The notes: generated from the letters alone by a model not told the origin. A stretch of DNA of 64,000 nt from Thermococcus sp. P6 (GCF_002214525.1 NZ_CP015104.1:372001-436000), one strand, 5' to 3'. Shown: positions 1-9,080, counted from the stretch's first letter. Made by a program: numbers and translations.

Positions 1-928
1 CGGCGTTCCGGCCTATCCCCTGAGCAAGATGCGTGAGAACCTCCGCGGAAAGGCGCTCCTCAGGGTCAGCAGGAACACTCTGATAGAGCTCGCCATAAAG
101 AGGGCAGCTCAGGAGCTCAACGATCCCGATCTTGAAAAACTCATCGACCACATTGAGGGTGGGGCCGGAATCCTCGCCACCGAGATGAACCCCTTCAAGC
201 TCTACAAGCTCCTCGAGGAGAGCAAAACCCCCGCAGCTGCGAAACCGGGGGTGCCGGTTCCCAGGGATGTCGTTATTCCCGCGGGTCCGACCCCGATCTC
301 ACCCGGTCCCCTCGTCGGTGAGATGCAGGCCCTCGGCATACCCGCGAGGATTGAGAAGGGTAAGGTCAGCATCCAGAAGGACTACACCGTCCTCAAGGCG
401 GGAGAGGTCATAACCGAACAGCTCGCCAGAATACTCAACGCCCTCGGGATAGAGCCGCTCGAGGTAGGTCTCAACCTGCTCGCGGCTTACGAGGACGGGG
501 TCGTTTACACCCCGGACGTGCTGGCGATAGATGAGGAAGAGTACATTAACATGCTCCAGCAGGCCTACATGCATGCCTTCAACCTGTCGGTTAACACCGC
601 CTACCCGACGAAGCAGACCATTGAAGCCATAATTCAGAAGGCGTTCCTCGGGGCCAAGAACGTCGCCGTGGAAGCAGGTTACATCACGCCCGAAACGGTC
701 GAGGACATCTTCGGCAGGGCACTCAGGGTTGTCCTGCTCATAGCCCAGCAACTGCCAGAGGAACTGCTTGACGAGAAGACCAAAGAGCTTTTAAAGAGGG
801 GGGCACAAATAGCCGTTGCCACCCAGCCTCAGGAGGAGAAGGTTGAGGAGGCTGAGGAGGAAGAAGAAGAGGAAGAGGAAGCTTCCGAAGAGGAGGCGCT
901 CGCCGGACTGGGCGCTCTCTTCGGCTGA
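1..928 (+). CDS. rpl10: Large ribosomal subunit protein L10/P0 (5'-truncated by window)
   Basis: Stalk-base protein that anchors L12 dimers to the 50S subunit and helps recruit translation factors. The open frame runs in from the window edge (in frame from base 2); roughly the first 30 residues lie outside. The visible 308 residues hold the rRNA-binding domain, the archaeal insertion with the P-rich '[11 protein letters not shown]' stretch, the helical L12-binding spine and a glutamate-rich linker. The last about 20 residues ([14 protein letters not shown] end) are identical to the tail of the following L12 gene, as is usual for archaeal stalk proteins that bind elongation factors with this tail. 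It is followed by rpl12 after 73 bases. Identity is secure. Confidence 0.97.
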   Translation, partial: GVPAYPLSKMRENLRGKALLRVSRNTLIELAIKRAAQELNDPDLEKLIDHIEGGAGILATEMNPFKLYKLLEESKTPAAAKPGVPVPRDVVIPAGPTPISPGPLVGEMQALGIPARIEKGKVSIQKDYTVLKAGEVITEQLARILNALGIEPLEVGLNLLAAYEDGVVYTPDVLAIDEEEYINMLQQAYMHAFNLSVNTAYPTKQTIEAIIQKAFLGAKNVAVEAGYITPETVEDIFGRALRVVLLIAQQLPEELLDEKTKELLKRGAQIAVATQPQEEKVEEAEEEEEEEEEASEEEALAGLGALFG

Positions 929-1001
929 ACTTTCCGTTTCCCTCGTATCCCTGACGGATCCATGTGAAATTGAAGAATAAGGCTGATCGGAGGTGTGAAA
1001 A

Positions 1002-1322
<321 letters not shown>

Positions 1323-1336
1323 GTTCTTTACCTTTT

Positions 1337-1354
1337 GTCCGCCTTCGGGCGGAC
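1337..1354 (+). terminator. GC hairpin downstream of rpl12
   Basis: A perfect 7-bp stem (GTCCGCC/GGCGGAC) closed by a TTCG tetraloop lies 14 bases after the rpl12 stop and is followed by a T-containing stretch (AACTTTTCTT). It probably marks or protects the 3' end of the stalk mRNA. Archaeal termination depends mainly on T-runs, so the hairpin may be a stability element rather than the terminator itself. Confidence 0.4.
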
Positions 1355-1409
1355 GTCAACAACTTTTCTTGAGGCCTCACCCGGAAGGTTTCACCGGAGA
1401 AGTCTCTTC

Positions 1410-1485
<76 letters not shown>

Positions 1486-1533
1486 CCCGGAGAAGTTTTA
1501 AAGGGGCGTAAAATAAACTTTGCGGTGGTTGTC

Positions 1534-2022
1534 ATGATGCTTCCCGACTGGAAAATAAAGGAGGAGATCCTGATAGAGCCCTTCAGTGAGGAGTCCCTTC
1601 AGCCGGCCGGTTACGACCTTCGCGTCGGCGCGGAAGCTTACTTAGATGGAAAACTTCTGGAGGTGAAAAGCCGGGGAGAGTTTCAGATACCCCCCGGGTC
1701 CTACGCACTGGTTCTGACCCTTGAAAGGATAGGGCTTCCCGGGGACATCGCGGGCGATATGAAACTCAGGAGCAGCCTCGCCAGAGAGGGTCTCATCGGA
1801 TCATTCGCGTGGGTTGATCCCGGATGGGACGGTAACCTCACCCTCGGCATCTACAACGCCTCGACCACTCCCGTAAAGCTAACTTACGGGGAGCGTTTCG
1901 TTCAGATAGCCTTCATCAGGCTGGAGGCACCGGCAAAGAGCCCTTACAGGGGCAGCTATCAGGGGAGCCAGCATCTGGCACTGTCGAAAAGGGGAGGAAA
2001 ATGGAGCCCTATCCGTGGATGA
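1534..2022 (+). CDS. dcd: dCTP deaminase/dUTPase family protein, probably a dUTPase
   Basis: Nucleotide-pool enzyme of 162 residues. The hallmarks LQPAGYDLRVG (22-32), MKLRSSLAR (76-84) and AWVDPGWDGN (92-101) are clear. In dCTP deaminases and the bifunctional Dcd-Dut enzymes the residue four after the DPGWxG motif is a catalytic Glu (LEFYN); here it is Gly105 (LGIYN), while Asp95 is kept. From family knowledge this predicts dUTP hydrolysis without dCTP deamination, which fits reports that Pyrococcus Dcd-like protein acts as dUTPase. The ATG pair at 1534/1537 is preferred over longer starts, which would run through the tRNA; TATA-like GTTTTAAA lies about 30 bases upstream. Confidence 0.88.
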   Translation: MMLPDWKIKEEILIEPFSEESLQPAGYDLRVGAEAYLDGKLLEVKSRGEFQIPPGSYALVLTLERIGLPGDIAGDMKLRSSLAREGLIGSFAWVDPGWDGNLTLGIYNASTTPVKLTYGERFVQIAFIRLEAPAKSPYRGSYQGSQHLALSKRGGKWSPIRG

Positions 2023-2039
2023 CGGCCTTTCAGGTATCC

Positions 2040-2200
2040 TTCCTCTGGTAGTGCCCCTTACCACCGGATCCGGGCTTATGGGAGGCGCCACCCGGATGAG
2101 GTCTTCTCCGGAGCAGTGGCCCCCCAAGGGGTTACCTTTTCCGGTTAATGCCCGTGGAAGCGGAACTGCCAGCGGGTGGGTCACTTCCACGGGCGAAGGG
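2040..2200. ncRNA. GC-rich region with strong inverted repeats, possible structured RNA
   Basis: The 275-base gap between the dUTPase and histone genes has no convincing reading frame, but it holds a perfect 11-bp inverted repeat (2150-2160 with 2184-2194) and a 7-bp one (2068-2074 with 2091-2097). GC content is well above the flanking AT-rich histone promoter. It could be a 3' UTR structure of the upstream gene or an independent RNA such as an H/ACA-type guide. I could not place ACA boxes or k-turns with certainty, and no clear promoter precedes it. Confidence 0.3.
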
Positions 2201-2237
2201 GACGTTTGATCTCCCCAGAAGGCTTTTTTACCAAAAG

Positions 2238-2247
2238 GTTTATATAT
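2238..2247 (+). promoter_or_regulatory. Histone promoter TATA box
   Basis: GTTTATATAT with a preceding CCAAAAG BRE-like stretch. Transcription would begin near 2270, giving a leader of about 28 bases with a strong GGAGGTG ribosome site at 2285-2291. The consensus quality fits a highly expressed gene. Confidence 0.8.
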
Positions 2248-2297
2248 CCCTAATCCCAAAAATAACACTGAAAAAAACCTTCATGGAGGTGTTGTGG

Positions 2298-2501
2298 ATG
2301 GCTGAGTTGCCGATTGCTCCGGTAGACAGGTTGATTAGGAAGGCTGGTGCTGCTCGGGTTAGTGAGGATGCTGCCAGGGTTCTTGCCGAGCACCTTGAGG
2401 AGCATGCTATTGAGATAGCCAGGAAGGCTGTGGACTTTGCCCACCACGCTGGCAGGAAGACCGTCAAGGCCGAGGACATAAAACTCGCCCTCAAAGCCTG
2501 A
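2298..2501 (+). CDS. Archaeal histone
   Basis: Histone-fold protein of 67 residues that dimerises and wraps DNA into archaeal nucleosome-like filaments. It starts [18 protein letters not shown] and ends [14 protein letters not shown]; the three helices, the RVSEDA loop and the intramolecular R-D clamp region are as in HMf/HTk histones. The ATG at 2298 is chosen because GGAGGTG precedes it by 6 bases; a longer frame from 2148 would include the promoter. The position next to a phosphodiesterase, TFB and Gar1 matches the HTkB locus of T. kodakarensis as I recall it. Confidence 0.96.
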   Translation: MAELPIAPVDRLIRKAGAARVSEDAARVLAEHLEEHAIEIARKAVDFAHHAGRKTVKAEDIKLALKA

Positions 2502-2507
2502 AAGCCC

Positions 2508-2526
2508 TTCTTCTCCTTTTTGATTT
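2508..2526 (+). terminator. T-rich terminator after histone gene
   Basis: TTCTTCTCCTTTTTGATTT directly follows the histone stop, typical of intrinsic archaeal termination at T-runs. It overlaps the end of the convergent phosphodiesterase gene. Confidence 0.5.
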
Positions 2527-3029
2527 CACCAGAAGCGCACCCTCTTTATCCTGACGCTTTCACCCCTGACCTCGAGGAACGCGAGGCCCGGCGAATCCAT
2601 TCTCGGAAAGGTGGGCGAGCCCGGGTTCAGGAGGACGACCCTTCTCCCGTGCACGGAAACGACATCGTGGTAAAAGCGATGGGTGTGGCCAAACACCAGA
2701 ACGTCCACGCCCATGTCGAGCGCCTTTAGGGCCAGAAAGTCTGAATTCAGCGAGAAGAATTCATGGCCGTGGAGGAGGCCGATTCTAATATCCTCAGCGT
2801 CGATGACCCGTTCCCCGGGTAGATCCAGATGATCGGCGTTCCCGCGAACCGCCACCACGGGGGCGAACCCTTCGAGTCTTTCAAGCAACTCCCCGGAGGT
2901 AACGTCTCCGGTATGGAGTATCATATCCGGCCCCTTCCTCTCAAGGCTCTCAAAAAGAGGTAAAGGAAGGTTTTTCGTTTTGTCGCCGTAATGCGTGTCC
3001 CCGGTTACGGCTATCAGCAAAGTTCTCAC
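2526..3029 (-). CDS. YfcE/MJ0936-type metallophosphodiesterase
   Basis: Calcineurin-like phosphoesterase of 167 residues, the usual length for the single-domain family. Metal ligands are visible: GDTH (Asp11, His13), GDVT (Asp42), GNAD (Asn64), HGHE (His87/89) and GHTH (His115/117). Family members hydrolyse phosphodiesters; the natural substrate is unknown. Its start (ATGA, 3026-3029) overlaps the stop of the upstream TFB gene, so it is translationally coupled to it. Confidence 0.88.
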   Translation of the reverse strand: MRTLLIAVTGDTHYGDKTKNLPLPLFESLERKGPDMILHTGDVTSGELLERLEGFAPVVAVRGNADHLDLPGERVIDAEDIRIGLLHGHEFFSLNSDFLALKALDMGVDVLVFGHTHRFYHDVVSVHGRRVVLLNPGSPTFPRMDSPGLAFLEVRGESVRIKRVRFW

Positions 3030-3934
3030 ACCGGGACGTTTATGTTGAGCCTCTCCACGAGTTCCTTGTACCTGTTCCTGACGGTCACTTCCGTAACGTG
3101 CGCCACTTCCGCAACTTCACGCTGGGTTTTCTTCTCCCCCTCAAGGATCGAGGCCACGTAGAGGGCAGCCGCCGCAAGACCCGTGGGGCCTTTGCCGCTC
3201 GTTATACCCCTTTTGATGGCCTTCTGGAGTATCTCCTTGGCGCGCTTCTTCGTCCTGTAACTAACGGAGAGCGCATCTCCAAAGCGGTCAACGTAATCCA
3301 CAGGACTGGTGGGCCTGAGGTTCAGGTTAAGACCCTTTACAAGGAAGCGGTAACTCCGCCCTATCTCCTTCTTTTTGACCTTGGAAACTTCGGCTATCTC
3401 ATCGAGGGTTCTGGGCATTCTCTCCATCCTGCATGCTGCGTAAAGGGCTGCGGATACCATCCCCTCTATTGATCTTCCGCGTATGAGCTTCTTCGCGACG
3501 GCCTTTCTGTAGATGGAGGCGGCGGCCTCCTTAAGGTGTCTCGGCAGCATCATCTGGGCGGCCATCCTGTCAAGTTCGCTAAGGGCAAAGGCGAGGTTCC
3601 TCTCGGCGGCATCGTTTATCCTCATCCTGCGCTGCCACATTCTCAGCCGTCTCATCTTCATCCTGTACATCCCCTTTATCTGGTTGCCGTTTACGTCCCT
3701 ATCGCGCCAGTCTATGTCCGTGGAGAGACCCTTATCGTGGATCATCAGCGTCATGGGTGCACCGGTTCTGGCACGCCTTGCCCTCTGGTTTGGGTCGAAC
3801 GCGCGCCACTCCGGACCGTTATCAACAATGTTCTGCCGAACGACGTAACCACAGCTACTGCAATAATACTCCCCATGCTGTCGGTCATAAATCAGCTTGG
3901 AGCCACACCTCGGACATACCATCCTATCAGCCAA
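3026..3934 (-). CDS. tfb: Transcription initiation factor TFB
   Basis: Archaeal TFIIB homologue, 302 residues, that bridges TBP-DNA and RNA polymerase and sets the transcription start. It has an N-terminal zinc ribbon (Cys7, Cys10, Cys25, Cys28), the B-reader/linker region around residues 40-100 and two cyclin repeats (about 105-200 and 205-300). The downstream recognition helix region TEVTVRNRY is present. It follows gar1 by 6 bases in an apparent gar1-tfb-phosphodiesterase operon, the arrangement of TFB2 in T. kodakarensis from memory; Thermococcales usually carry two TFBs. Confidence 0.96.
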   Translation of the reverse strand: MADRMVCPRCGSKLIYDRQHGEYYCSSCGYVVRQNIVDNGPEWRAFDPNQRARRARTGAPMTLMIHDKGLSTDIDWRDRDVNGNQIKGMYRMKMRRLRMWQRRMRINDAAERNLAFALSELDRMAAQMMLPRHLKEAAASIYRKAVAKKLIRGRSIEGMVSAALYAACRMERMPRTLDEIAEVSKVKKKEIGRSYRFLVKGLNLNLRPTSPVDYVDRFGDALSVSYRTKKRAKEILQKAIKRGITSGKGPTGLAAAALYVASILEGEKKTQREVAEVAHVTEVTVRNRYKELVERLNINVPV

Positions 3935-3940
3935 AGGCTC

Positions 3941-4249
3941 TCACCCCCTCTTTCTGGGGGTAGGGCGTCGGGTTTTTTTATTCCCGCGCTTTTTACGGCT
4001 CCCATCTGGTTTTGCCTTCTTGCGTCTCGAATCAACGTAGAGAACTGCCCCGACGTAATCCTCGGGGTTCTTCACCCTCGGCTTCACCGCCACGTAGGGC
4101 ATCTTAACCGGCCCGAAAACATCCTTTACAACCCCAACTACCGTCAGTCCTTTGTCAACCACGCGGTCGTTGAGCGAAGGAACCCATCCGGTTCTCAGAA
4201 TGAGGAACCCCTGTTTTGCGTAGTGAGAAACCTTTCCAAGACGCCTCAT
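3941..4249 (-). CDS. gar1: H/ACA RNP subunit Gar1
   Basis: RNA-guided pseudouridylation component of 102 residues. The beta-barrel core (residues 1-75) reads RRLGKVSHYAKQGFLILR, then VFGPVKMPYVAVKP, the Cbf5-binding Gar1 fold. A Lys/Arg-rich tail (RKKAKPDGSRKKRGNKK) suits RNA contact. It heads the operon with tfb. A TATA element (4298-4305, reading the minus strand) would start transcripts near 4276, inside an inverted repeat that may be an operator. Confidence 0.9.
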   Translation of the reverse strand: MRRLGKVSHYAKQGFLILRTGWVPSLNDRVVDKGLTVVGVVKDVFGPVKMPYVAVKPRVKNPEDYVGAVLYVDSRRKKAKPDGSRKKRGNKKTRRPTPRKRG

Positions 4250-4262
4250 AGCCCCACCCCAA

Positions 4263-4278
4263 AAGGGTACATACCCTT
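4263..4278 (-). promoter_or_regulatory. Inverted repeat over the gar1-tfb transcription start
   Basis: AAGGGTA-CA-TACCCTT is a near-perfect palindrome with 7-bp arms. It sits about 25 bases downstream of the minus-strand TATA box (4298-4305) and 13 bases before the gar1 start, so a bound protein would block RNA polymerase. The regulator is unknown. A hairpin in the mRNA leader is an alternative reading. Confidence 0.5.
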
Positions 4279-4371
4279 AAACTTTATGCTTTTTACCTTA
4301 TAAAGTTTTCGGTAAGTTTCCAAAAGGTTTTTATTTAGAAGGCATCTAAAGACAAAAATTGGTCGGGTAAA

Positions 4372-5217
4372 ATGAAGTGCCTTCTGGTCGGTCACCTCGT
4401 CATAGACAGGATCATCGGGAATCCGAGAAGGGAAACCAGAATGGGCGGCGGTGCCTACTACTCGGCTATGGCACTCTCTAACCTCTGTGACGTTGAGGTT
4501 TTAACGAGCGTGGGCGATGACTTCCCGGAGGTGTGGCTCGAGGAACTGAGGGACCGCGGGATAAGGCTTAGGGTGATACCCTCCAAGGAGAGCACCTCCT
4601 ACGAGCTCCGTTACATTGACTCCAGCAGAAGGGAGCTCAGGCTTCTCTCCAGGGCGGGGAAGATTAACGAAGCCCCGGCCGGGAGGTACGATATGATAAC
4701 CCTCAATCCAGTTGCGGGTGAGGTGCCTCCCGGTAGTGTTGAGACTTTCCGGAAAAGAACGGAGTTCCTGGCGGCGGACGTTCAGGGCTTTATAAGATCC
4801 CTGAATCCCGGAAAGGTTGAGCTGAGGGAAAGGGACGCATCTTTTCTGCACGGTTTAAAGGTTCTCCATTCGGATCTTGAGGAAATGGTTCACCTGAAGA
4901 ACCTTCAAACCGACCGGGTGGAGGTTCTGCTCGCGACGAACGGCGCCGGGCCCGGTTTCGCCTACCTCCAGGGCAGGGCTTACACCTACAGGCCCATCAG
5001 GATGGCCGTAGAAGAGTCCACGGGAGCCGGGGACGTCTTCCTCGCGGCCTTCAGCTACTTTTACAGGGAATGCCCCTTCGTTCAGGCTCTTAAAAAGGCG
5101 AGCGCCTTCACGGCCCTCTTCTTAAAGAGGAGGAACTTCTCCTTCTCCATGGAGGAGGTCAGCGAACTGGCGATGAATGTGGAGGTGGAGAGGTTTAAAG
5201 GAGGGAGGAAGTTATGA
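4372..5217 (+). CDS. PfkB-family sugar kinase, probable myo-inositol 3-kinase
   Basis: Ribokinase-fold ATP-dependent kinase of 281 residues. Substrate-side GGG (25-27) and the ATP/catalytic motif STGAGDVFLAAF with base Asp221 are intact. Synteny with tfb, gar1 and the Nudix gene matches T. kodakarensis TK2285, described as a myo-inositol 3-kinase (from memory), and the DIP-synthesis genes lie 1.4 kb downstream, so inositol is the best substrate guess. TATA-like GTTTTTATTTA at about 4327 with a CCAAAAG BRE serves it. The stop overlaps the longest possible start of the Nudix gene. Confidence 0.82.
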   Translation: MKCLLVGHLVIDRIIGNPRRETRMGGGAYYSAMALSNLCDVEVLTSVGDDFPEVWLEELRDRGIRLRVIPSKESTSYELRYIDSSRRELRLLSRAGKINEAPAGRYDMITLNPVAGEVPPGSVETFRKRTEFLAADVQGFIRSLNPGKVELRERDASFLHGLKVLHSDLEEMVHLKNLQTDRVEVLLATNGAGPGFAYLQGRAYTYRPIRMAVEESTGAGDVFLAAFSYFYRECPFVQALKKASAFTALFLKRRNFSFSMEEVSELAMNVEVERFKGGRKL

Positions 5218-5234
5218 AAACCGGAGGGGATCCT

Positions 5235-5738
5235 ATGGACAGGTACGTTCTGCTCGTGAAGGCCCCTGAGGGCTACGATGTGGACCGCTTAAGGACCGAA
5301 CTGAAAGACTTCATACGGGAGAGGCACCCGGAGCTCAGGGTCGAGGCCCACAGGTGCATAGGTCTCACCGTCGATCTGGTGATCCTCTACAGGGGCAACG
5401 TCGTCCTCATAAAGCGTAGAAACGAGCCTTTTAAGGACAGGTTCGCGCTACCCGGTGGCTTCGTGGAGTACGGCGAAAGTGTCGAGGAAGCTGCTCTGAG
5501 GGAGGCGAAGGAGGAGACGGGCTTAGATGTAAGGCTCGTAAGACTGATAGGGGTATACTCCGACCCGAAGCGGGATCCGAGGGGGCACACGGTGACGGTC
5601 GCCTTTCTGGCCACCGGGGAAGGTGAACCGAAGGCCGGCGACGATGCCCGGGAAGTTCACGTGGTTCCCCCCGATAGGGCCCTTCAGCTGCCCCTCGCCT
5701 TCGACCACGGGAAGATCCTGAGGGACGCACTCGGGTAA
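5235..5738 (+). CDS. Nudix hydrolase, ADP-ribose pyrophosphatase-like
   Basis: Pyrophosphohydrolase of 167 residues with a complete Nudix box: Gly75, Glu81, Arg89-Glu90, Glu93-Glu94, Gly96. The overall pattern (VVLIKRRNEPFKDRFALPGGF) resembles archaeal ADP-ribose pyrophosphatases; the substrate is inferred. The ATG at 5235 follows GGAGGGG at 6-7 bases; an in-frame ATG at 5214 overlaps the kinase stop and also has a GGAGG, so it remains possible (7 extra residues). It forms an operon with the kinase. Confidence 0.85.
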   Translation: MDRYVLLVKAPEGYDVDRLRTELKDFIRERHPELRVEAHRCIGLTVDLVILYRGNVVLIKRRNEPFKDRFALPGGFVEYGESVEEAALREAKEETGLDVRLVRLIGVYSDPKRDPRGHTVTVAFLATGEGEPKAGDDAREVHVVPPDRALQLPLAFDHGKILRDALG

Positions 5739-5810
5739 GAGGATGAACCGGGAATCCAGAACTCTTTCCCCTTCAGGGGTTAACATCACGGAGGATGGAG
5801 GGGCTACCCG

Positions 5811-6509
5811 TCAACCGCCCTTCGAAAGCTGGGCCTCCTTCGGCTCAAGGTGCGCCCGCGTCACCTCAAGCACTCCCGAATAGCTTGGCCCATCCCATTT
5901 TTTCACGACCTCATCGAAGACCACCCTCGCCCTGAAGAAGGGTGCGTCCCTGACGAAGGTCTCAAACTCACCGCCCTCACCCGCGGGATGGACGCCGTAC
6001 CTCTCGTGGAGCCTCACGAGCTCCTCGATGGCCCTCTCGTCCACCCTCCTGCCCAGCCATCTCTCATCGAGCCCGTAGGCGGAGACGCCGACTACGACGA
6101 TATCGAAGATGCCCGTCAGCTCGCGCATGTAATCGATGGGGTCACGGTGCCACGCGGGGGCGAAGCTTTTCAGTCCGAGTTCCCCGGCGATCCCCTCGAC
6201 CCTCTCCTTCTGGTACTCGCTGGCGAGGGCTCCCGCAACGATCCCATCCACCCTGAGCCCTTCAATGACGGCCTTCATATCCTCAACTTCTTTTTCCTTC
6301 TCGCCCGAGGTGAAACCCTTTACGAGCGGAATCCCTGCCGCCCGGGCCTGAAGCTCCGTGAGATGGATGTTGGGAACGTGGTACATGTAGCTGTCGTCCC
6401 TCTCGCTCACCATTGAGAGCAGGTACTTAACCTCAAAGCCCTTCCGCAGGGCCCAGTAAAGGGCATAATTGGAGTCCTTTCCACCGGAATAGAGCACGAC
6501 AACGCGCAT
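5811..6509 (-). CDS. Diphthine-ammonia ligase-type PP-loop ATPase (Dph6/MJ0570 family)
   Basis: ATP pyrophosphatase of 232 residues with the PP-loop SGGKDS at 8-13 and the family's C-terminal [11 protein letters not shown] motif. Relatives catalyse the final amidation of diphthine on elongation factor 2. The window also has DphB (16406-17200), an earlier step, which supports but does not prove this role. The ATG at 6509 with GGTGAGG upstream is preferred over a GTG at 6518. It lies opposite in direction to its neighbours. Confidence 0.85.
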   Translation of the reverse strand: MRVVVLYSGGKDSNYALYWALRKGFEVKYLLSMVSERDDSYMYHVPNIHLTELQARAAGIPLVKGFTSGEKEKEVEDMKAVIEGLRVDGIVAGALASEYQKERVEGIAGELGLKSFAPAWHRDPIDYMRELTGIFDIVVVGVSAYGLDERWLGRRVDERAIEELVRLHERYGVHPAGEGGEFETFVRDAPFFRARVVFDEVVKKWDGPSYSGVLEVTRAHLEPKEAQLSKGG

Positions 6510-6581
6510 TAGCCTCACCCGAAACCTTAAAATTACCCGGGATAATTCACGATGGAGTGTTCAGGGGGTTTTAAAAAGGTG

Positions 6582-7868
6582 ATGCCGATGACACCGGGGA
6601 CGGCTGTGATTCTGGCGGCCGGTCTCGGAAGGAGGATGGGGGAAAGGCCAAAGGGACTCCTGAAGGTGGCCGGCAGGGAGATCCTTTACAGGACGCTCGT
6701 CCTCCTGAAGGAGAAGGGCGTCGAAAGGTTCCTGCTGGTAACCAACGATAGATACGCACCAGCTTATAAAAGGTTCATCGAGGAGAATGACTTCAACGTC
6801 GAGCTGATTCTCAATCCCGAGCCGGAAAGGGGCAACGGCCACTCGCTTCACCTCGTCAAAGGCCGCGTTTCCGGGAGGTTCATCCTCGTCATGAGCGACC
6901 ACGTTTACGGCAGAAGCTTCGTTGGGCGGGCCGTTCACGGAGAGGGTCTCATAGTTGACAGAAGGCCGAAATGGGTGGATACGGAAGAGGGAACCCGCGT
7001 CAGGATCCGCGAAGGGAGGGTCACGAAAGCGGGCAAGAATCTCGTGGAATGGGACGGAATTGACACGGGCTTCTTCGTTCTCAGCGACGGGATTTTCGAA
7101 GTGACCGAAAGGATGGAGAGGGAGGAAGTTTATTCCCTGAGTGAGGTCGTGGAAGCGGCCCAGCTCCCGGTCACCTTCGTCGACGGCCTCCCGTGGACGG
7201 ACGTCGATACCCCGGAAGATCTGAAGAGGGCCAGAAGGATGCTCGTCCTCACGGCCGTGAAGGGGAGCGGAGACGGCTTTATCAGCAGGCACCTCAACAG
7301 AAAGATCTCCACCCGGATAAGCTATCTCCTCGTGGAAAGGACCACTCCGGACGTGATGACGGGCGTAACCTTTGGCGTTGGAATTCTGTCCGCGCTGTTG
7401 ACGGGCATCAGTCTTCCTCTGGCGGGTCTCACCTACCAGCTGAGTTCAATTCTTGATGGCGTCGATGGGGAGCTGGCGAGGGCCCAGCTCAGGGAGAGCA
7501 GGTTCGGGGGATACGTTGATTCGATCCTCGACCGTTACGTTGACGGGACCTTCCTTACCCTGCTCGCCTTCTGGACACTTAAAGAGCCGATCTGGTATCT
7601 AATAGCCCTCCTGGCCCTTCTGGGCTCGGTTATGGTGAGTTACTCCACGGAACGCTTCAAGGCCGCCTACTGCGAGAGCGCCTACGAGAGGATCCCGGGG
7701 TTAAGAGTGCTCCCGGGAAAAAGGGACGAGCGAGTGTTTCTCACGATGCTTTTCCTCCTTTATCCGGTGGGGACTTCCGTCAGGGCCCTGTTCCTCCTTC
7801 TGGCCATAATAACGAACCTCAGGGTCCTCCTGACGGTCTGGCTCGCCGGAAAAGGGAGCCGACCATAG
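6582..7868 (+). CDS. Bifunctional CTP:inositol-1-phosphate cytidylyltransferase / DIPP synthase (IPCT-DIPPS)
   Basis: Fusion enzyme of 428 residues that makes CDP-inositol and joins it to inositol-1-phosphate, giving phosphorylated di-myo-inositol phosphate. Residues 8-225 form a nucleotidyltransferase with LAAGLGRRMG and Lys24/28. Residues 245-428 are a membrane CDP-alcohol phosphotransferase with the complete motif Asp292, Asp295-Gly296, Ala299-Arg300, Gly309, Asp313, Asp317 and several hydrophobic helices. DIP is a heat- and salt-stress solute of hyperthermophiles. The start is uncertain (ATG 6582 or 6588, with AGGTG upstream). Inositol-1-phosphate synthase follows 63 bases later. Confidence 0.93.
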   Translation: MPMTPGTAVILAAGLGRRMGERPKGLLKVAGREILYRTLVLLKEKGVERFLLVTNDRYAPAYKRFIEENDFNVELILNPEPERGNGHSLHLVKGRVSGRFILVMSDHVYGRSFVGRAVHGEGLIVDRRPKWVDTEEGTRVRIREGRVTKAGKNLVEWDGIDTGFFVLSDGIFEVTERMEREEVYSLSEVVEAAQLPVTFVDGLPWTDVDTPEDLKRARRMLVLTAVKGSGDGFISRHLNRKISTRISYLLVERTTPDVMTGVTFGVGILSALLTGISLPLAGLTYQLSSILDGVDGELARAQLRESRFGGYVDSILDRYVDGTFLTLLAFWTLKEPIWYLIALLALLGSVMVSYSTERFKAAYCESAYERIPGLRVLPGKRDERVFLTMLFLLYPVGTSVRALFLLLAIITNLRVLLTVWLAGKGSRP

Positions 7869-7931
7869 GTTTTCCAACCAAAAACTATTTAACTACTGTA
7901 AAATATCACAAAACAGAAAGGAGGTGAGGAA

Positions 7932-9080
7932 ATGGTCAGGGTAGTCATACTGGGACAGGGCTACGTTGCCAGCGTATTTGCGAGCGGTCTGGAGAAGATA
8001 AAGGCAGGGAAGCTGGAGCCTTACGGGGTTCCGCTGGGAGATGAGCTTCCGATTAAGATCCGGGACATCGAGATAGTGGGTTCGTACGATGTTGACGCCT
8101 CCAAGGTAGGAAAGGATCTCCACGAAATCGTTAAAACCTACGATCCGGAGGCTCCCGAGAGCCTTCGGGGGATTACGGTAAGGAAGGGTATCCATCTGGG
8201 AAGCCTCAGGAACCTGCCGATAAAGGCCACGGGCCTCGAGGACGAGATGACCCTTGAGGAAGCCGTGGATCATCTGGTGGAGGAGTGGAAGGACCTCAAA
8301 GCGGAGGTCTTCGTCAACGTCTGCACCACGGAAGCTTTTAGGCCCTTTGAAAGCAGGGAGGAGCTTGAAAAGGCCATCGCCGGGGACGACAGGGAAAGGT
8401 TAACCGCCACCCAGGTTTACGCCTACGCGATAGCCAGATACGCGAGAGAAACCGGGGGAGCGGCTCTCGTCAACGCGATTCCAACGCTCATAGCCAACGA
8501 TCCGGCGTTCGTTGAACTTGCCCGGGAGAGCAACATGGTGATCTTCGGCGACGACGGAGCCACCGGAGCAACTCCCCTCACGGCGGACGTGCTCAGCCAC
8601 CTCGCCCAGAGAAATCGCTACGTCCTCGACATAGCCCAGTTCAACATCGGTGGAAACAACGACTTTCTGGCCCTGACCGACAGGGAAAGGAACAGGAGCA
8701 AGGAGTTCACCAAGAGCTCGGTCGTAAAAGACCTCCTCGGCTACGACGCTCCGCACTACATCAAGCCAACCGGATTCCTCGAACCCCTCGGAGACAGGAA
8801 GTTCATAGCGATGCACATAGAATACGTAAGCTTCAACGGTGCCCGCGATGAGGTCGTCATAACGGGCAGGATAAACGACAGCCCCGCACTGGCCGGTCTG
8901 CTCGTGGATTTAACCAGACTCGGGAAGATGGCCCTCGAGAGAAAGGCCTTCGGAACGGTTTACGAGGTCAACGCCTTCTACATGAAGAACCCCGGACCGA
9001 AAGATGCCCGGAACATACCGCGCATAATTGCCCACGAGAAGGTAAGATCCTGGGCGGGCCTGAAGCCAAGATGGCTCTGA
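7932..9080 (+). CDS. ino1: myo-Inositol-1-phosphate synthase
   Basis: NAD-dependent isomerase of 382 residues converting glucose-6-phosphate to inositol-1-phosphate, the first step of DIP synthesis. The Rossmann motif VVILGQGYVAS is at the start, and the family motifs NVCTTEAFRP, FGDDGATGATP and FNIGGNNDF are intact. The GGAGGTGA site precedes the ATG. A TATA-like CTATTTAAC at about 7885 suggests its own promoter as well as read-through from IPCT-DIPPS. Confidence 0.94.
   Translation: MVRVVILGQGYVASVFASGLEKIKAGKLEPYGVPLGDELPIKIRDIEIVGSYDVDASKVGKDLHEIVKTYDPEAPESLRGITVRKGIHLGSLRNLPIKATGLEDEMTLEEAVDHLVEEWKDLKAEVFVNVCTTEAFRPFESREELEKAIAGDDRERLTATQVYAYAIARYARETGGAALVNAIPTLIANDPAFVELARESNMVIFGDDGATGATPLTADVLSHLAQRNRYVLDIAQFNIGGNNDFLALTDRERNRSKEFTKSSVVKDLLGYDAPHYIKPTGFLEPLGDRKFIAMHIEYVSFNGARDEVVITGRINDSPALAGLLVDLTRLGKMALERKAFGTVYEVNAFYMKNPGPKDARNIPRIIAHEKVRSWAGLKPRWL

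Noticed and set aside
2015-2209. Small frame between the dUTPase and histone genes
   Set aside because: The encoded peptide is Gly/Ser/Pro-rich without motifs, lacks a ribosome site and overlaps strong inverted repeats.
7130-7312. Small minus-strand frame inside the IPCT-DIPPS gene
   Set aside because: It is antisense to conserved catalytic sequence and has no start signals.
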